The notes under the pieces: generated by a model
Told to the model about the DNA's origin: nothing
The model's input: the letters and a program-made list of their open reading frames with translations, nothing else
Database searches by the model: none
In this document: positions 17,262 through 28,000 of the stretch, in pieces
Layout: every line of letters starts with the position of its first letter
Numbering within the stretch: the first letter of the stretch is position 1
Assembly: GCA_023391695.1 (NCBI GenBank)
Contig: JAEWAK010000021.1
Span: 1 to 64,000, forward strand
Source of the DNA: Bacillota bacterium
GTDB taxonomy: Bacteria > Bacillota > Clostridia > Lachnospirales > Lachnospiraceae
DNA: 64,000 bases
Direction of reading: 5' to 3'
Made by a program: the position numbers and the translations under genes

Positions 17262-17330
17262 CGAAGCGAAAGTCACAGAAAACCTGAATGATACCGTGCG
17301 AAACTGTACAAAATACAGTTTCTGTGCATC
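17262..17330 (+). repeat. Dispersed hairpin repeat, copy 2
   Basis: The partner of 476-544. Here the hairpin AAACTGT-ACAAAAT-ACAGTTT is complete and the flanks share GTCACAGAAAACC and TGTGCAT. It lies between the FUSC-like gene and the GH31 gene. Confidence 0.5.
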
Positions 17331-17378
17331 GCAACGCGTGTTACTTTCACAGGCCGACCGGCTTGTGAATAATAACCG

Positions 17379-19748
17379 TTAATTCAATAAACAGGTCAGA
17401 ACCGTAACGGAATCCTTACCTGCTGCGGAAGGCAGGATCACAGTCCCTTTCTCTTCCGCTTGAATCGAAGCCCCTGTAACGGATGCTACATTTTTCACAT
17501 CGTGAAGATAAATTCTGTAAGGCTTTCCTTCTCCGAAATTTTGAACCTGAATCGTAATTTTACTGCCCTCTTTTAATACGGATACACTAAGCTCCAGTTC
17601 AGCCTTCATGCTATAAACAGCAGTTTTCGCTTCAGCTCCGTCAATTAACTGGTATACTTTCAAGGTTACATCTTTCGCATAATCATATTCCGGTGCCGTG
17701 TCAACAGCCCCCACCGCAATAATGGAATTTTCTCTTGCCAGGCAGGGAATGCTGAAATAGTCATGATGTTCACGGATCCATCTGCCGCCGGTCACTTTTT
17801 CCCCGGACAGGAAATTCGTCCAATTACCTTCCGGTACATAATATTCTGCCATGCCTTCTTCATTAAAGACAGGTGCTACTAACAGACTGTCACCAAACAT
17901 ATACTGTTTATCCAGGTACTGGCAGGCAGGGTCATCCTGGAATTCCAAAACCATGCTTCTCATAGTTGGGATACCGGTCTTACTGGTTTCAATGGCATTC
18001 CGGTAAAGATACGGCATTAAGGAGGCTTTTAGTTTTGTAAAGAAACGTGCGACTGCAACCGATTCCTCGTCGTACGCCCAGGGTACCCGGTAGGAAGAAC
18101 TTCCGTGAAGCCTGGAATGGGAGGACATCAGTCCAAAAGCAACCCATCTCTTATATACATCCGGTGTGGACGTATCTTCAAAACCACCGATATCATGGCT
18201 CCAGAATCCAAAACCTGACATGGTCAAAGACAATCCGCCCCTTAAGCTTTCTGACATAGATTCAAAATCCGACCAGCAGTCTCCGCCCCAGTGCACCGGG
18301 AATTTCTGTCCGCCCACCGTAGCACTTCTGGCAAATAACACTCCGTTGCCTTTACCGCGTTTTCTCTCCAACAAGCCGAACACAGTTTTATTATACAGGT
18401 AAGTGTAGTAATTATGCATTTTTATCGGATCCGCACCGTTATAATATACTACGTCCTTCGTCGGGATTCTCTCGCCAAAGTCCGTTTTAAAGCAGTCAAC
18501 TCCCATATCCAGGAGAGCTTCCAGCTTGGAGGAAAACCAATCGCAGGCTGCCGGATTTGTAAAGTCCACCAAAGCCATTCCCGGCTGCCACATATCCCAC
18601 TGCCATATATCACCGTTGGTTCTCTTAACAAAATATCCGTTTTTCATCCCTTCCTCAAACAAAATGGATTCCTGGGCTATATAGGAATTAATCCATACAC
18701 AGATCCGCAGTCCTTTTTCTTTTAAGCGTTTTAACATCCCGGCCGGATCCGGAAATACGTCCTTATCCCACATAAAATCGGACCAATTAAAGCCTTTCAT
18801 CCAGAAACAGTCAAAATGGAACACGCTTAACGGAATATCCCTTTCCGCCATACCGTCCACAAAACCGGTTACAGTAGCTTCATCATAATTCGTAGTAAAG
18901 GAGGTCGATAACCACAAACCGAAAGTCCAGGCTACCGGAAGTGCCGGTTTACCGGTTAAATCCGTATATCTGGATATGGCTTCCTTCATGGTCGGCCCGT
19001 TAAAAATAAAATAATCCAGACTCTCTCCCGGAACGGAGAAACCAACCTTTTTCACCATCTCTGAACTGACTTCAAAGGATACTTTGTCCGGATGGTTGAC
19101 AAATACACCGTAGCCTCTGTTGGACAGGTAAAATGGTATATTCTTGTAAGATAATTCCGTGGAAGTACCGCCGTCTTCATTCCAGATATCTATGGTCTGC
19201 CCGTTTTTGATAAAAGGTGTGAAGCGTTCGCCAAGCCCATAGATCAATTCACCTACGGATAAGCCTAACTGTTCCCTCATATAGGCATCCTTATTGTCGG
19301 TTTCATAGGCAAGTCCCTTAAAATCCGTTTTCATGTATGCCAGGTCACGCCACTTGCTGGTTGTCAGTTTATAATCGCCGCGGTTAAACTGCATGACCGC
19401 ATTATGTTTTTGAACCGTTAAATTTAAGGAACCGCTGGAAATTTTATATCCCCAGTCTGCTTCTTCAACGGTTAATGCCGTATTATCCCCTATGGATAAT
19501 TCAAAATTCGGTCCGTGGTCAACTACCCCCAGATAGTGGAAGGTCTGAACCCTTAAAACTTCCGGTGCCGGCGCAGATATTTTAATCGTTAAATTAGGGC
19601 CGCCCAAGGTATCGCCCCTGTGATTAATTTTATGGGTCGGCGCATTAAAAGTTATGCTGTCGCCCGTTCTTCTGGTTTCATAAACTTCTGCCGGGCTGAA
19701 ACATTCATTTTTCTCCCTTTGTACCCAACATCCATTGCTAAATTTCAT
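17379..19748 (-). CDS. yicI: Glycoside hydrolase family 31 alpha-xylosidase (YicI type)
   Basis: A 789-aa cytoplasmic enzyme releasing alpha-linked xylose from xylosylated glucans such as isoprimeverose or xyloglucan oligosaccharides. An N-terminal beta-sandwich is followed by the catalytic barrel at about 270-600. The nucleophile is Asp423 in CFKTDFGERIP and the acid/base is Asp490 in HWGGDC. The KTDFGE and HWGGDC contexts match YicI rather than alpha-glucosidases. Beta-sandwich domains close the C-terminus. No signal peptide is present. The ATG at 19748 follows AAAGGAG. It is transcribed singly. With the GH3 enzyme and two sugar importers nearby, it supports a xyloglucan-use locus. Confidence 0.92.
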   Translation of the reverse strand: MKFSNGCWVQREKNECFSPAEVYETRRTGDSITFNAPTHKINHRGDTLGGPNLTIKISAPAPEVLRVQTFHYLGVVDHGPNFELSIGDNTALTVEEADWGYKISSGSLNLTVQKHNAVMQFNRGDYKLTTSKWRDLAYMKTDFKGLAYETDNKDAYMREQLGLSVGELIYGLGERFTPFIKNGQTIDIWNEDGGTSTELSYKNIPFYLSNRGYGVFVNHPDKVSFEVSSEMVKKVGFSVPGESLDYFIFNGPTMKEAISRYTDLTGKPALPVAWTFGLWLSTSFTTNYDEATVTGFVDGMAERDIPLSVFHFDCFWMKGFNWSDFMWDKDVFPDPAGMLKRLKEKGLRICVWINSYIAQESILFEEGMKNGYFVKRTNGDIWQWDMWQPGMALVDFTNPAACDWFSSKLEALLDMGVDCFKTDFGERIPTKDVVYYNGADPIKMHNYYTYLYNKTVFGLLERKRGKGNGVLFARSATVGGQKFPVHWGGDCWSDFESMSESLRGGLSLTMSGFGFWSHDIGGFEDTSTPDVYKRWVAFGLMSSHSRLHGSSSYRVPWAYDEESVAVARFFTKLKASLMPYLYRNAIETSKTGIPTMRSMVLEFQDDPACQYLDKQYMFGDSLLVAPVFNEEGMAEYYVPEGNWTNFLSGEKVTGGRWIREHHDYFSIPCLARENSIIAVGAVDTAPEYDYAKDVTLKVYQLIDGAEAKTAVYSMKAELELSVSVLKEGSKITIQVQNFGEGKPYRIYLHDVKNVASVTGASIQAEEKGTVILPSAAGKDSVTVLTCLLN

Positions 19749-20217
19749 AGTTATCTCCTTTCAGTTAACTCGAATTTATTCAATCGTAATCAGAAATAAT
19801 GTGAAACCCAAATCTTCATCTTTCGCGGCATAACGGTTATCCGAAGCCGCAAATAGCACATGAAAATCCGGAGAAATTCATAAAGCTCCTCTGGCTTTAA
19901 TATCATATTTCCAGAAAACTGCCTTGCAGTTTCTATTTCACACCTATATAAAATGAAATCGATCCGTCAGATTATATTATATCCATAAATTTAAATCCGG
20001 CAATGTTTTATTTCATATCCCACATGTATTATTGTTTATTAATTATACTAATTTGGATAAGTTACTATTTCTCAGTAAATAGAACTGAAGTATCCTAATT
20101 ATCACGATGGGTAAAGGCATTCCTATATAATTCTGATGTGAAAAGCCCCCTTTCATATTTATTATGATACGGTTAAATCACAACAAAAATGAAAGGGGAA
20201 CCGTTAAGGTTTTCTCC
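19749..20217. other. Intergenic region with terminator
   Basis: This presumably holds the GH31 promoter, although no clear -35/-10 pair stands out. The terminator of the upstream-lying EAL gene is at 20147-20198. No other gene is visible. Confidence 0.4.
20147..20198 (-). terminator. Terminator of the GGDEF-EAL gene
   Basis: On the coding strand CCCCTTTCAT pairs with ATGAAAGGGG across a loop of about 32 nt, followed by GCTTTTC. An inner AACGG/CCGT pairing may form a second stem. Confidence 0.6.
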
Positions 20218-22848
20218 TTATTTTAATAATTGGCTATGTATTAATTTTTCAAATTCTTCAACCGATATGGGCCTGGAATAAAGATATCCTTGTGCCATAT
20301 CACAATATACACTTTTGAGGAAATCCGACTGGTTCTGGGTCTCAACACCTTCGGATAAAACCTTCATATTCAGCTGTTTTGCCATGCTGATAATACTGGA
20401 GACGATAATCTGTTCTTCCTTCTGCATATCCCCCTGCCCGAAGAATTCCTTATCCAGTTTTATCACGTCTGTTTCCATATTTTTCAATAAGTTTAAGGAT
20501 GAATAACCGGCTCCGAAATCATCAATAGAAACACCAAATCCCAGATTTCTTAATTTTTTCATGGTAGATAAAGCCACTTCCGCATTATTTAAGAAGATGC
20601 TTTCCGTTAATTCCAATTCCAGTAAGTGATATGGTATATTATAATGGTCCACTAATTTCTTGATTTCATTAACAAACCCTTCGTCGTTTAAATGGATTCT
20701 GGAAACATTGACGGATATGGGCAATACCGGAATCCCGTTGTTAATCCAGGACCGGATCAGCTTACATACTTCTTCATAAATATAAAAATCCAGATTTACC
20801 ACAAATCCGTTGCGTTCAAACAGTGGTATGAAGTCGCCCGGCAGAATCAGGGTATTATCTTTCTTTTTCCATCTTACCAAAGCTTCCGCCCCAACCAGAT
20901 TATTCTCCATTAAACCGATTTTAGGCTGCAGGTATACGATAAATTCGCCATTCTTAAGGGCTTGTTCCATCGTATTTGTGATTTCTGCTTCCCGCTGGAG
21001 TTTCATCTTCATGGAGTTATCAAAAAACTTGCAGGTTGACTTGGGTGAGTTTTTTATACTCTTTCTGGCTACGTTGGCGTTATCTATGGCAACCGTAATA
21101 TCTTCCGAAGGATCAATTAAAGAAACACCGCTTGCCACCAGGAACTTATTGCCGGGATATTTGGCCCTCTGCATGATATTAAATTGTTCGTTCAAAGCTA
21201 TGACCTGGTTCTTTAAGAGTTCTTCCTCTTCCAGCGGGAGTACTGCCAGAAAATTATCTTCCGAAACCCTTGCCAAAAATTCACTGTAATTTCCGTTACA
21301 GGATAAAAGCGATGCAAAATCACATAATATCCTATCTCCCGCATCATAACCCAGGGAATCGTTTATGTATTTAAATTGAGTAATATCCGAATAAATAATC
21401 GCATATTTCTTGTCTGGATTTTCAGCCAGTAATTTTTTTACTACCTTTTTAAATTTATGGAGCGTAGGCAGACCGGTCAGTGCATCGTAATTCTTAATCC
21501 GGTAAAGCTTTTCATTTGCCCGTTCGGATGCCCGCATTTTTAATAAATAGGAAGAGATTATTTTTGTTATGGTAACCAGTGAATCAATTTCATATTGGTT
21601 CCAATATCTTGGTTTTTCGCAGTCGTGAATGCTGACACAGCCTTTAAAAACACCGTTTTCAAAAATACCGCACTGAAGCAAAGCCTGTATTCCTAATGAT
21701 TCAAGAATACTTTTTGCCTGTTCTGTATGAAATTCGCTTACATTATTAATATAATAAATACCGTTTTCATCAAATTTATGGGTATAATTGTCTAATTCGG
21801 TTATAAAATTATTCAGACTGTTTTTCTCCGGTTTTATACCGTCCTTACAACTAAGATATGTGATATTAAAATTTGAATTTGTTACAGAATTTTCTAAAAT
21901 GCAGATATGATTACAGTCAAATTGTACCCTCACCTTATTTAGCAAAAGATTAATCGCACTGTTTACATCCTTCGTGCGCGACATAATATCAAATGCAAAT
22001 GCCGTAATCTCTTTATCAAAATTATTGCTGCCATAGGCTCTCGTTTTGGTTATCTTATACTTTTCATAAAAGTCATGGTCAATATACCTGCTGCTGTCCG
22101 TTATTTCATGGTAAAAACCATAGAAATTATTATTTTTCTCCCTGGTGTGGATCAATGCGGCATCCGCTTTCAGAAACAACTGCATGAAATCCAATCCGTC
22201 ATTGGGATAAACCCCGATTCCGATACTGCAGGACATTGTATAATCCGCATTTTCACCGGTATAAGTGTTATGGAAAACCGAATAAATTTCTTCCGCTTTA
22301 TCCTTTAATAAATCCAGGCTGGCAACATTCTTTAAAAAGATAAGGAATTCATCTCCGCCAATCCGGCCTGCCACATCCGTATCATAGAATATTTTCCTTA
22401 AAGAATCAGCTATATTAACCAGGACCGTATCCCCGAACAGATATCCCAGGTTCTCATTCACAATCTGAAAGTTATCTATATCAACAATCATAAGTGCATG
22501 ATGGGAATCAGGCCCGGAAGCTTTAAGGAACTCTTCGATATTGCGCCTGCTGTACTCTTTATTAAATAATTTTGTTAAAGAATCCTGCTTCTCTAATTCC
22601 TGGATCCGGTAGCTTTCCATAAGCTTTCGTTCCTTCTGGCGGAACAGTTCCTGTTTAATCTCTTCCCAATTGCCACCGTCGATTAAAGCGGAATAAATAG
22701 TATCGTCATAAACAAATTCGATATAGCTGTCTTTTTCTATGTAATTACTAATCACGCCTTCCGGCAATGTAATATTCGTAAAGAAATCCATTAACTGTTC
22801 TTTTGTGTAAAGATTTCTTTTCTTTCGTATTTTATCTTTACCATCCAT
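20218..22848 (-). CDS. Cyclic-di-GMP signalling protein: GGDEF-GAF-degenerate GGDEF-EAL
   Basis: An 876-aa soluble protein. A first diguanylate cyclase domain (about 85-245) keeps the GGDEF motif at 164-168. A GAF-like domain spans about 265-425 (CGIFENGVFKGCVSIHDCE). A second GGDEF-like domain at about 455-605 is degenerate (RVSEDNF). A C-terminal EAL domain (about 625-870) keeps AEALVRW, the Asn of SVNVSR, LELTES, DDFGAGYSS, IKLDKEF and EGVET, so it should hydrolyse c-di-GMP. The protein may therefore both make and break the messenger, with GAF and the degenerate domain as sensors. It has no membrane segment, is monocistronic, and its ribosome site is weak. Confidence 0.88.
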   Translation of the reverse strand: MDGKDKIRKKRNLYTKEQLMDFFTNITLPEGVISNYIEKDSYIEFVYDDTIYSALIDGGNWEEIKQELFRQKERKLMESYRIQELEKQDSLTKLFNKEYSRRNIEEFLKASGPDSHHALMIVDIDNFQIVNENLGYLFGDTVLVNIADSLRKIFYDTDVAGRIGGDEFLIFLKNVASLDLLKDKAEEIYSVFHNTYTGENADYTMSCSIGIGVYPNDGLDFMQLFLKADAALIHTREKNNNFYGFYHEITDSSRYIDHDFYEKYKITKTRAYGSNNFDKEITAFAFDIMSRTKDVNSAINLLLNKVRVQFDCNHICILENSVTNSNFNITYLSCKDGIKPEKNSLNNFITELDNYTHKFDENGIYYINNVSEFHTEQAKSILESLGIQALLQCGIFENGVFKGCVSIHDCEKPRYWNQYEIDSLVTITKIISSYLLKMRASERANEKLYRIKNYDALTGLPTLHKFKKVVKKLLAENPDKKYAIIYSDITQFKYINDSLGYDAGDRILCDFASLLSCNGNYSEFLARVSEDNFLAVLPLEEEELLKNQVIALNEQFNIMQRAKYPGNKFLVASGVSLIDPSEDITVAIDNANVARKSIKNSPKSTCKFFDNSMKMKLQREAEITNTMEQALKNGEFIVYLQPKIGLMENNLVGAEALVRWKKKDNTLILPGDFIPLFERNGFVVNLDFYIYEEVCKLIRSWINNGIPVLPISVNVSRIHLNDEGFVNEIKKLVDHYNIPYHLLELELTESIFLNNAEVALSTMKKLRNLGFGVSIDDFGAGYSSLNLLKNMETDVIKLDKEFFGQGDMQKEEQIIVSSIISMAKQLNMKVLSEGVETQNQSDFLKSVYCDMAQGYLYSRPISVEEFEKLIHSQLLK

Positions 22849-22895
22849 GTTTTGTATTTTCCCATCTTCCCTGATGTACTTTAATAAATAGAATT

Positions 22896-22983
22896 ATGGT
22901 ATTGGCACTTCGTGCCAGGATGCGCCGCCTTGCGCCGTTAATGCGCACTCACTGCGTTCAATTGTCTGTCGACATTATACCAT
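22896..22983. repeat. Small palindromic element with ATGGTAT/ATACCAT ends
   Basis: An 88-bp GC-richer block in AT-rich DNA. It has inverted ends ATGGTAT/ATACCAT, an inner hairpin GGCACTTCGTGCC and a GCGCCGCCTTGCGCC motif. It shares TTGAACGCAGTGAG (opposite strand) with the loop of the palindromic element at 44769-44948. Confidence 0.4.
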
Positions 22984-23124
22984 GAATTCAAGTCCCAGAC
23001 AACCAAAAAAAATGAAAACCTTTCCTTTTAAGGCATTTAAACATGTGTGTAAATGTAATAAAGAATAATAAGGATATTTGTTCATATATTTAAATAATGA
23101 ATACTATTTATTGGAGATGAAATC

Positions 23125-24831
23125 TTGGATCAAAACTGCAGAGATTACGCCCTTAGTGAAGATTATGCCGAATTTATTATAGAGTATGGGCAGAACCTGG
23201 AACAGCTTACAGCAATTCAAAATACCTGCAATGCTCCCCTCAACACGACTCATGCTGTTGTTTATACTCCTATAAACAGTCTGCCTGATAATTTAATTCA
23301 AATATATGGTTATGGTATTTATCCCAGTTGTTTCGGTTTAATGGATACCGGCAGCCTGGAGGCTTCCGGGGTCACCAGAATCCGGAATATCCCCGGTTTC
23401 AGCCTCAGGGGTGAAGGTATATTGGTCGGATTGATTGATACGGGAATTGATTATACCCATGATGCTTTTAAAAACGCCGACGGCACCACAAAAATATATT
23501 CCATTTGGGACCAGACAATTCAAACCGGCCAATCACCGGAAGGCTTTTTTTACGGTTCCGAATATACCCAGGAACAGATCAACCTGGCCCTCCAGAGCAA
23601 TGACCCTTTCTCTGTGGTACCAAGCCGGGATGAGGACGGCCATGGAACTTTTCTGGCAGGCATTGCAGCCGGTACGGAAAGCCCTGAAAATAATTTTTCC
23701 GGTGTGGCCCCCTTTGCCGATATAATAGTAGTAAAACTAAGACAGGCAAAACAATTTATACGCAGCTTCTTTTTTATCCCCCAGGATGCGGTATGTTTCC
23801 AGGAAACAGATATCATGCTGGGAGTCAATTATTTGCTCAGTGTTGCCAACCGGTTAATGAGGCCTTTGTCTATCTGTATCGGTTTTGGTACTTCTCAGGG
23901 CGCTCACGACGAACGCGGGGTTTTAAGCAGCTATCTTTCCGCCATAGCAGATTTCAGGGGGATCGGCATTTCCATAGCAGGAGGAAACGAAGGGAACAGG
24001 GGACACCATTATGAGGGAATCATAACCAGGGGAGTGGAATATGAAACCATTGAATTAAGGGTAGGACCGAATGAAGCCGGCTTCTCCATGGAATTATGGG
24101 GTGACTCACCCAGTACATTTTCCATTGATATCCTCTCCCCGACCGGGGAATTCATACCCAGGATTCCTGCAAGAATCGGAGAAACCAGGGTGATAAGATT
24201 TATTTTTGAAGAGACGGTAATATATGTTGACTATCAGATTGTGGAAGCACAAACAGGGGACCAGCTTATTTTAATAAGATTTAATACTCCTACCGAAGGA
24301 ATTTGGAGATTCCGGGTATACTCAAACATCGACCTGGATTCCCGTTTTAATATCTGGCTGCCCATATCAGACTTTATAAGCGATCAGACTTATTTTACCC
24401 AGCCTACTCCTGAAACTACCCTGACCTCTCCCGGTAATACCATAATTCCCATTGTCGTTACCGCCTATGATTATACCAATCAAAGTTTATATATAAATGC
24501 CAGCAGGGGCTTTACAAGAACGGGGAACATAAGCCCCGACATGGCTGCACCGGGGGTAAACCTGATCGGCCCCGGTCCGGGTAATACTTACACGACAAGG
24601 TCGGGTACCAGCGTCGCAGCTGCACATACGGCGGGAATTGCCGCCATGATAATGGAGTGGGGCATAGTGGAAGGCAATTATACCCAGCTTGACAGCGTGG
24701 AAATTAAAAACCTGCTGATACGGGGAGCAAGGAGAGCTCCTAATATTACTTATCCGAACAGGGAATGGGGTTATGGTATTTTAGATATATATAATGCCTT
24801 TAACAGTTTAAGGGGCGAAACGACCGGGTAA
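23125..24831 (+). CDS. S8 family subtilisin-like protease (Csp-like)
   Basis: A 568-aa serine protease without a signal peptide. The catalytic triad is complete: Asp105 in GLIDTGIDY, His173 in DGHGTF and Ser496 in SGTSVAAA. The long insertion between the His and Ser blocks (about 280-440) is where clostridial Csp proteases carry a jelly-roll domain. The first 90 residues resemble a short prodomain. The start is TTG at 23125 with GGAG 8 nt upstream; the ATG at 23117 is out of frame. Csp proteases activate cortex hydrolases during spore germination, but many clostridia have several paralogs, so a germination role is only inferred. Confidence 0.85.
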   Translation: MDQNCRDYALSEDYAEFIIEYGQNLEQLTAIQNTCNAPLNTTHAVVYTPINSLPDNLIQIYGYGIYPSCFGLMDTGSLEASGVTRIRNIPGFSLRGEGILVGLIDTGIDYTHDAFKNADGTTKIYSIWDQTIQTGQSPEGFFYGSEYTQEQINLALQSNDPFSVVPSRDEDGHGTFLAGIAAGTESPENNFSGVAPFADIIVVKLRQAKQFIRSFFFIPQDAVCFQETDIMLGVNYLLSVANRLMRPLSICIGFGTSQGAHDERGVLSSYLSAIADFRGIGISIAGGNEGNRGHHYEGIITRGVEYETIELRVGPNEAGFSMELWGDSPSTFSIDILSPTGEFIPRIPARIGETRVIRFIFEETVIYVDYQIVEAQTGDQLILIRFNTPTEGIWRFRVYSNIDLDSRFNIWLPISDFISDQTYFTQPTPETTLTSPGNTIIPIVVTAYDYTNQSLYINASRGFTRTGNISPDMAAPGVNLIGPGPGNTYTTRSGTSVAAAHTAGIAAMIMEWGIVEGNYTQLDSVEIKNLLIRGARRAPNITYPNREWGYGILDIYNAFNSLRGETTG

Positions 24832-24882
24832 AGGTAATATCTGCTTGTAAATAAACTAAAAAATCCGGCTTATATAAATGTC

Positions 24883-24980
24883 AAAGGGCTGTTGCAAAAA
24901 ATAAATTTACCGTGCCTGGGTCCGGAATATAGTTTATATTCTCTCCCAGATAAGATAGATTTTTTGCAACAGCCCCCTTT
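24883..24980. mobile_element. 98-bp palindromic MITE-like hairpin
   Basis: AAAGGGCTGTTGCAAAAA (24883-24900) is inverted at 24961-24980 (TTTTTGCAACAGCCCCCTTT). The arms continue imperfectly inward. It lies between the convergent subtilase and carB genes and could also act as their terminator. The end sequence GGGCTGTTGCAAAA resembles known insertion-sequence ends. Confidence 0.55.
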
Positions 24981-25057
24981 AATAAATTAATTAATTGTGA
25001 CTATTCCAGCTCTTAAGGCCAACGAATAGTATCGGATATTTAGATGTTTCCGAATAA

Positions 25058-28000
25058 TTAGATTTTTGCGATATCTACCAATGTAATATTGCTGATATCC
25101 GCATTTTCCAGGCTGGTTAGCAACGCATTGGCCGTATCCAGGGAAGTCAGGCAGGTAACTCCGGTTTCAATGGAAGTACGGCGGATTAAAAATCCGTCCC
25201 TTGATTTGTCACGGCCCTGGGTCGGCGTATCGATAACCAGATCGATTTCGTGTCCCAGAATTAGATCGATGATGGTCGGTGCTTCTTTATCCAGTTTATT
25301 AACCGGGATTGCTTCCACTCCGTTTTCATTTAAAAATTTAGCCGTACTTCTGGTCGCATAGATTTCATAGCCCAGGGCTTTAAATCTTCTGCCCACTTCC
25401 ACCGCTTCCAGTTTATCCGCATCCTTTACGGTCATAATCATCTTCTTGTATTTCGGAAGGTTGATTCCCGCACCTAAAAAGGCTTTGTATAATGCTTCAT
25501 TAAAGGTTTTTGCGATACCCAGACATTCTCCGGTGGATTTCATTTCCGGTCCAAGGCTGATATCGGCTCCGTGTAATTTTTCAAAGGAGAATACGGGCAT
25601 CTTGATCGCTATATAGTCCGCATTGGGTGCCAGACCGGTTCCGAAGCCTAAGTCCTTAATCTTTTCACCCAGTATGACACGGGAGGCCAGGCCTACAATG
25701 GGAATACCGGTTACTTTGCTGATATAAGGAACGGTACGGCTGGAACGAGGGTTTACTTCTATTACATATACTTCATCGTTATACAGGATGAACTGGATGT
25801 TAATGAGTCCGATTACATTAAGGGATTTGGCCAGTTTTCGGGTGTAATCCACAATAACGTTCTGAAGCCTTTCCGTAATATTCTGCGCCGGATATACGGA
25901 AATACTGTCACCGGAATGGATACCGGCACGTTCCACATGCTCCATGATACCGGGGATTAAGATATCTTCCCCGTCACATACGGCATCCACTTCAACCTCT
26001 TTGCCCATCAGATACTTATCGACCAATATGGGGTGTTCCTGGACATTTAAGTTGATAATGTCCATAAATTCCCTGATATCCTCATCGGAAATGGCAATTT
26101 GCATTCCCTGTCCGCCCAGTACATAGGAAGGCCTTACCAGGACCGGATACCCTAACTCGCCCGCGGCGGCAATTGCTTCTTCCGTGGTAAATACGGTTTT
26201 GCCGGCAGGTCTTGGGATACCGCATTCTTCCAGGATGGCATCAAATAGTTCCCTGTCTTCCGCGGCATCCACATTTTCGGCGGAAGTTCCAAGGATGGGA
26301 ACTCCAATCTTTAATAATGCGTCCGTCAATTTAATGGCAGTCTGGCCGCCGAACTGCACTACCGCACCGTCGGGCTGCTCCAGATCCACAATGCTTTCCA
26401 CATCTTCCGGGGTAAGGGGTTCAAAGTATAACTTATCCGCAATGTCAAAATCCGTGCTTACGGTTTCCGGATTGTTATTTACAATTATGGTTTCATAGCC
26501 TGCTTTCCTTAAGGCCCATACGCTGTGTACGGAACAGTAGTCAAATTCAATCCCCTGTCCGATACGGATCGGGCCGGAACCGAGTACCATGACTTTTTTT
26601 CTGGTCTTAACCGGGTCTACTTCATTTTCACTGCCAAAACAGGAATAATAGTAAGGTGTGCTGGCTTCAAATTCTGCCGCACAGGTATCTACCATCTTAT
26701 AGGCAGGTATGATTTCATAATCCTGTTTGCGGAGCTTTTTCACTTCTTCCAGGGTTTTTCCCGTAAATTCCGCAATGACACGGTCCGGGAATTCCAGCCT
26801 CTTTGCTTCTGTCAGTAATTCTTTCGTTAAAGGTTTGGTTTTTAAGTCCTGTTCCATTTCTACCAGAATGGCAATCTTATCTAAAAACCACTTATCGATC
26901 TTGGTTATGTCATAGATTTCATCATAGGAAATTCCCCTGCGGATGGCTTCCGCTATGACAAACAGCCTTCTGTCATCGATCTGGTATAGTTTTTCCCTGA
27001 TTTCATCTATAGGATACTGCTCATAATCACCATACTGCAGGCTGTAAATATTCTGCTCCAGGGAGCGAAGCGCCTTCATTAAGCCACCTTCGAAATTGGT
27101 GCAGATACTCATAACCTCACCGGTTGCTTTCATCTGGGTGGTCAGGGTTCTCTTGGCCATAATAAATTTATCAAAGGGCCACTTCGGTATCTTAACGACC
27201 ACATAGTCCAGGGCAGGTTCAAAACTTGCATAGGTCTTGCCCGTAACCACGTTCTGGATCTCATCCAGGTTATAGCCCAGTGCGATCTTGGCGGCAACCT
27301 TGGCTATGGGATATCCCGTCGCCTTGGAAGCCAGGGCGGAGGAACGGCTGACCCTGGGATTCACCTCTATAACACAATATTCAAAAGTATCGGGATGAAG
27401 GGCATATTGTACGTTACAGCCGCCGGTAATATTTAATTCCGTAATAATATTCATTGCCGAAGATCTGAGCATCTGGTATTCTTTGTCGGAAAGGGTCTGG
27501 GAAGGTGCCACCACGATACTGTCGCCGGTATGTACTCCCACCGGGTCGATATTCTCCATATTACATACCGTAATACAGTTGCCCTGGCTATCCCTCATTA
27601 CCTCATATTCGATTTCCTTCCAGCCGGCAATGCAGCGTTCGATCAGACACTGTCCCACACGGCTTAAACGAAGGCCGTTGGAACAGATTTCTTTTAAATG
27701 TTCTTCGTCCTGTGCGATTCCGCCGCCGCTTCCGCCCAAGGTATAAGCCGGACGTACAACCACCGGATATCCTATATTTTCTGCAAAAGCCAACGCATCC
27801 TTAACCGTGGTTACAACCGTACTTGACGCACAGGGTTCACCGATCTTTTCCATGGTAATCTTAAATTCCAGGCGGTCTTCCGCCTTCTTTATGGTTTCCG
27901 AGGTGGTACCGATTAATTTGACATCATTTTCCCTTAAAAATCCGGATTCCTCCAACTCCATGGCTATATTTAAGGCTGCCTGGCCGCCCAGAGTCGGAAG

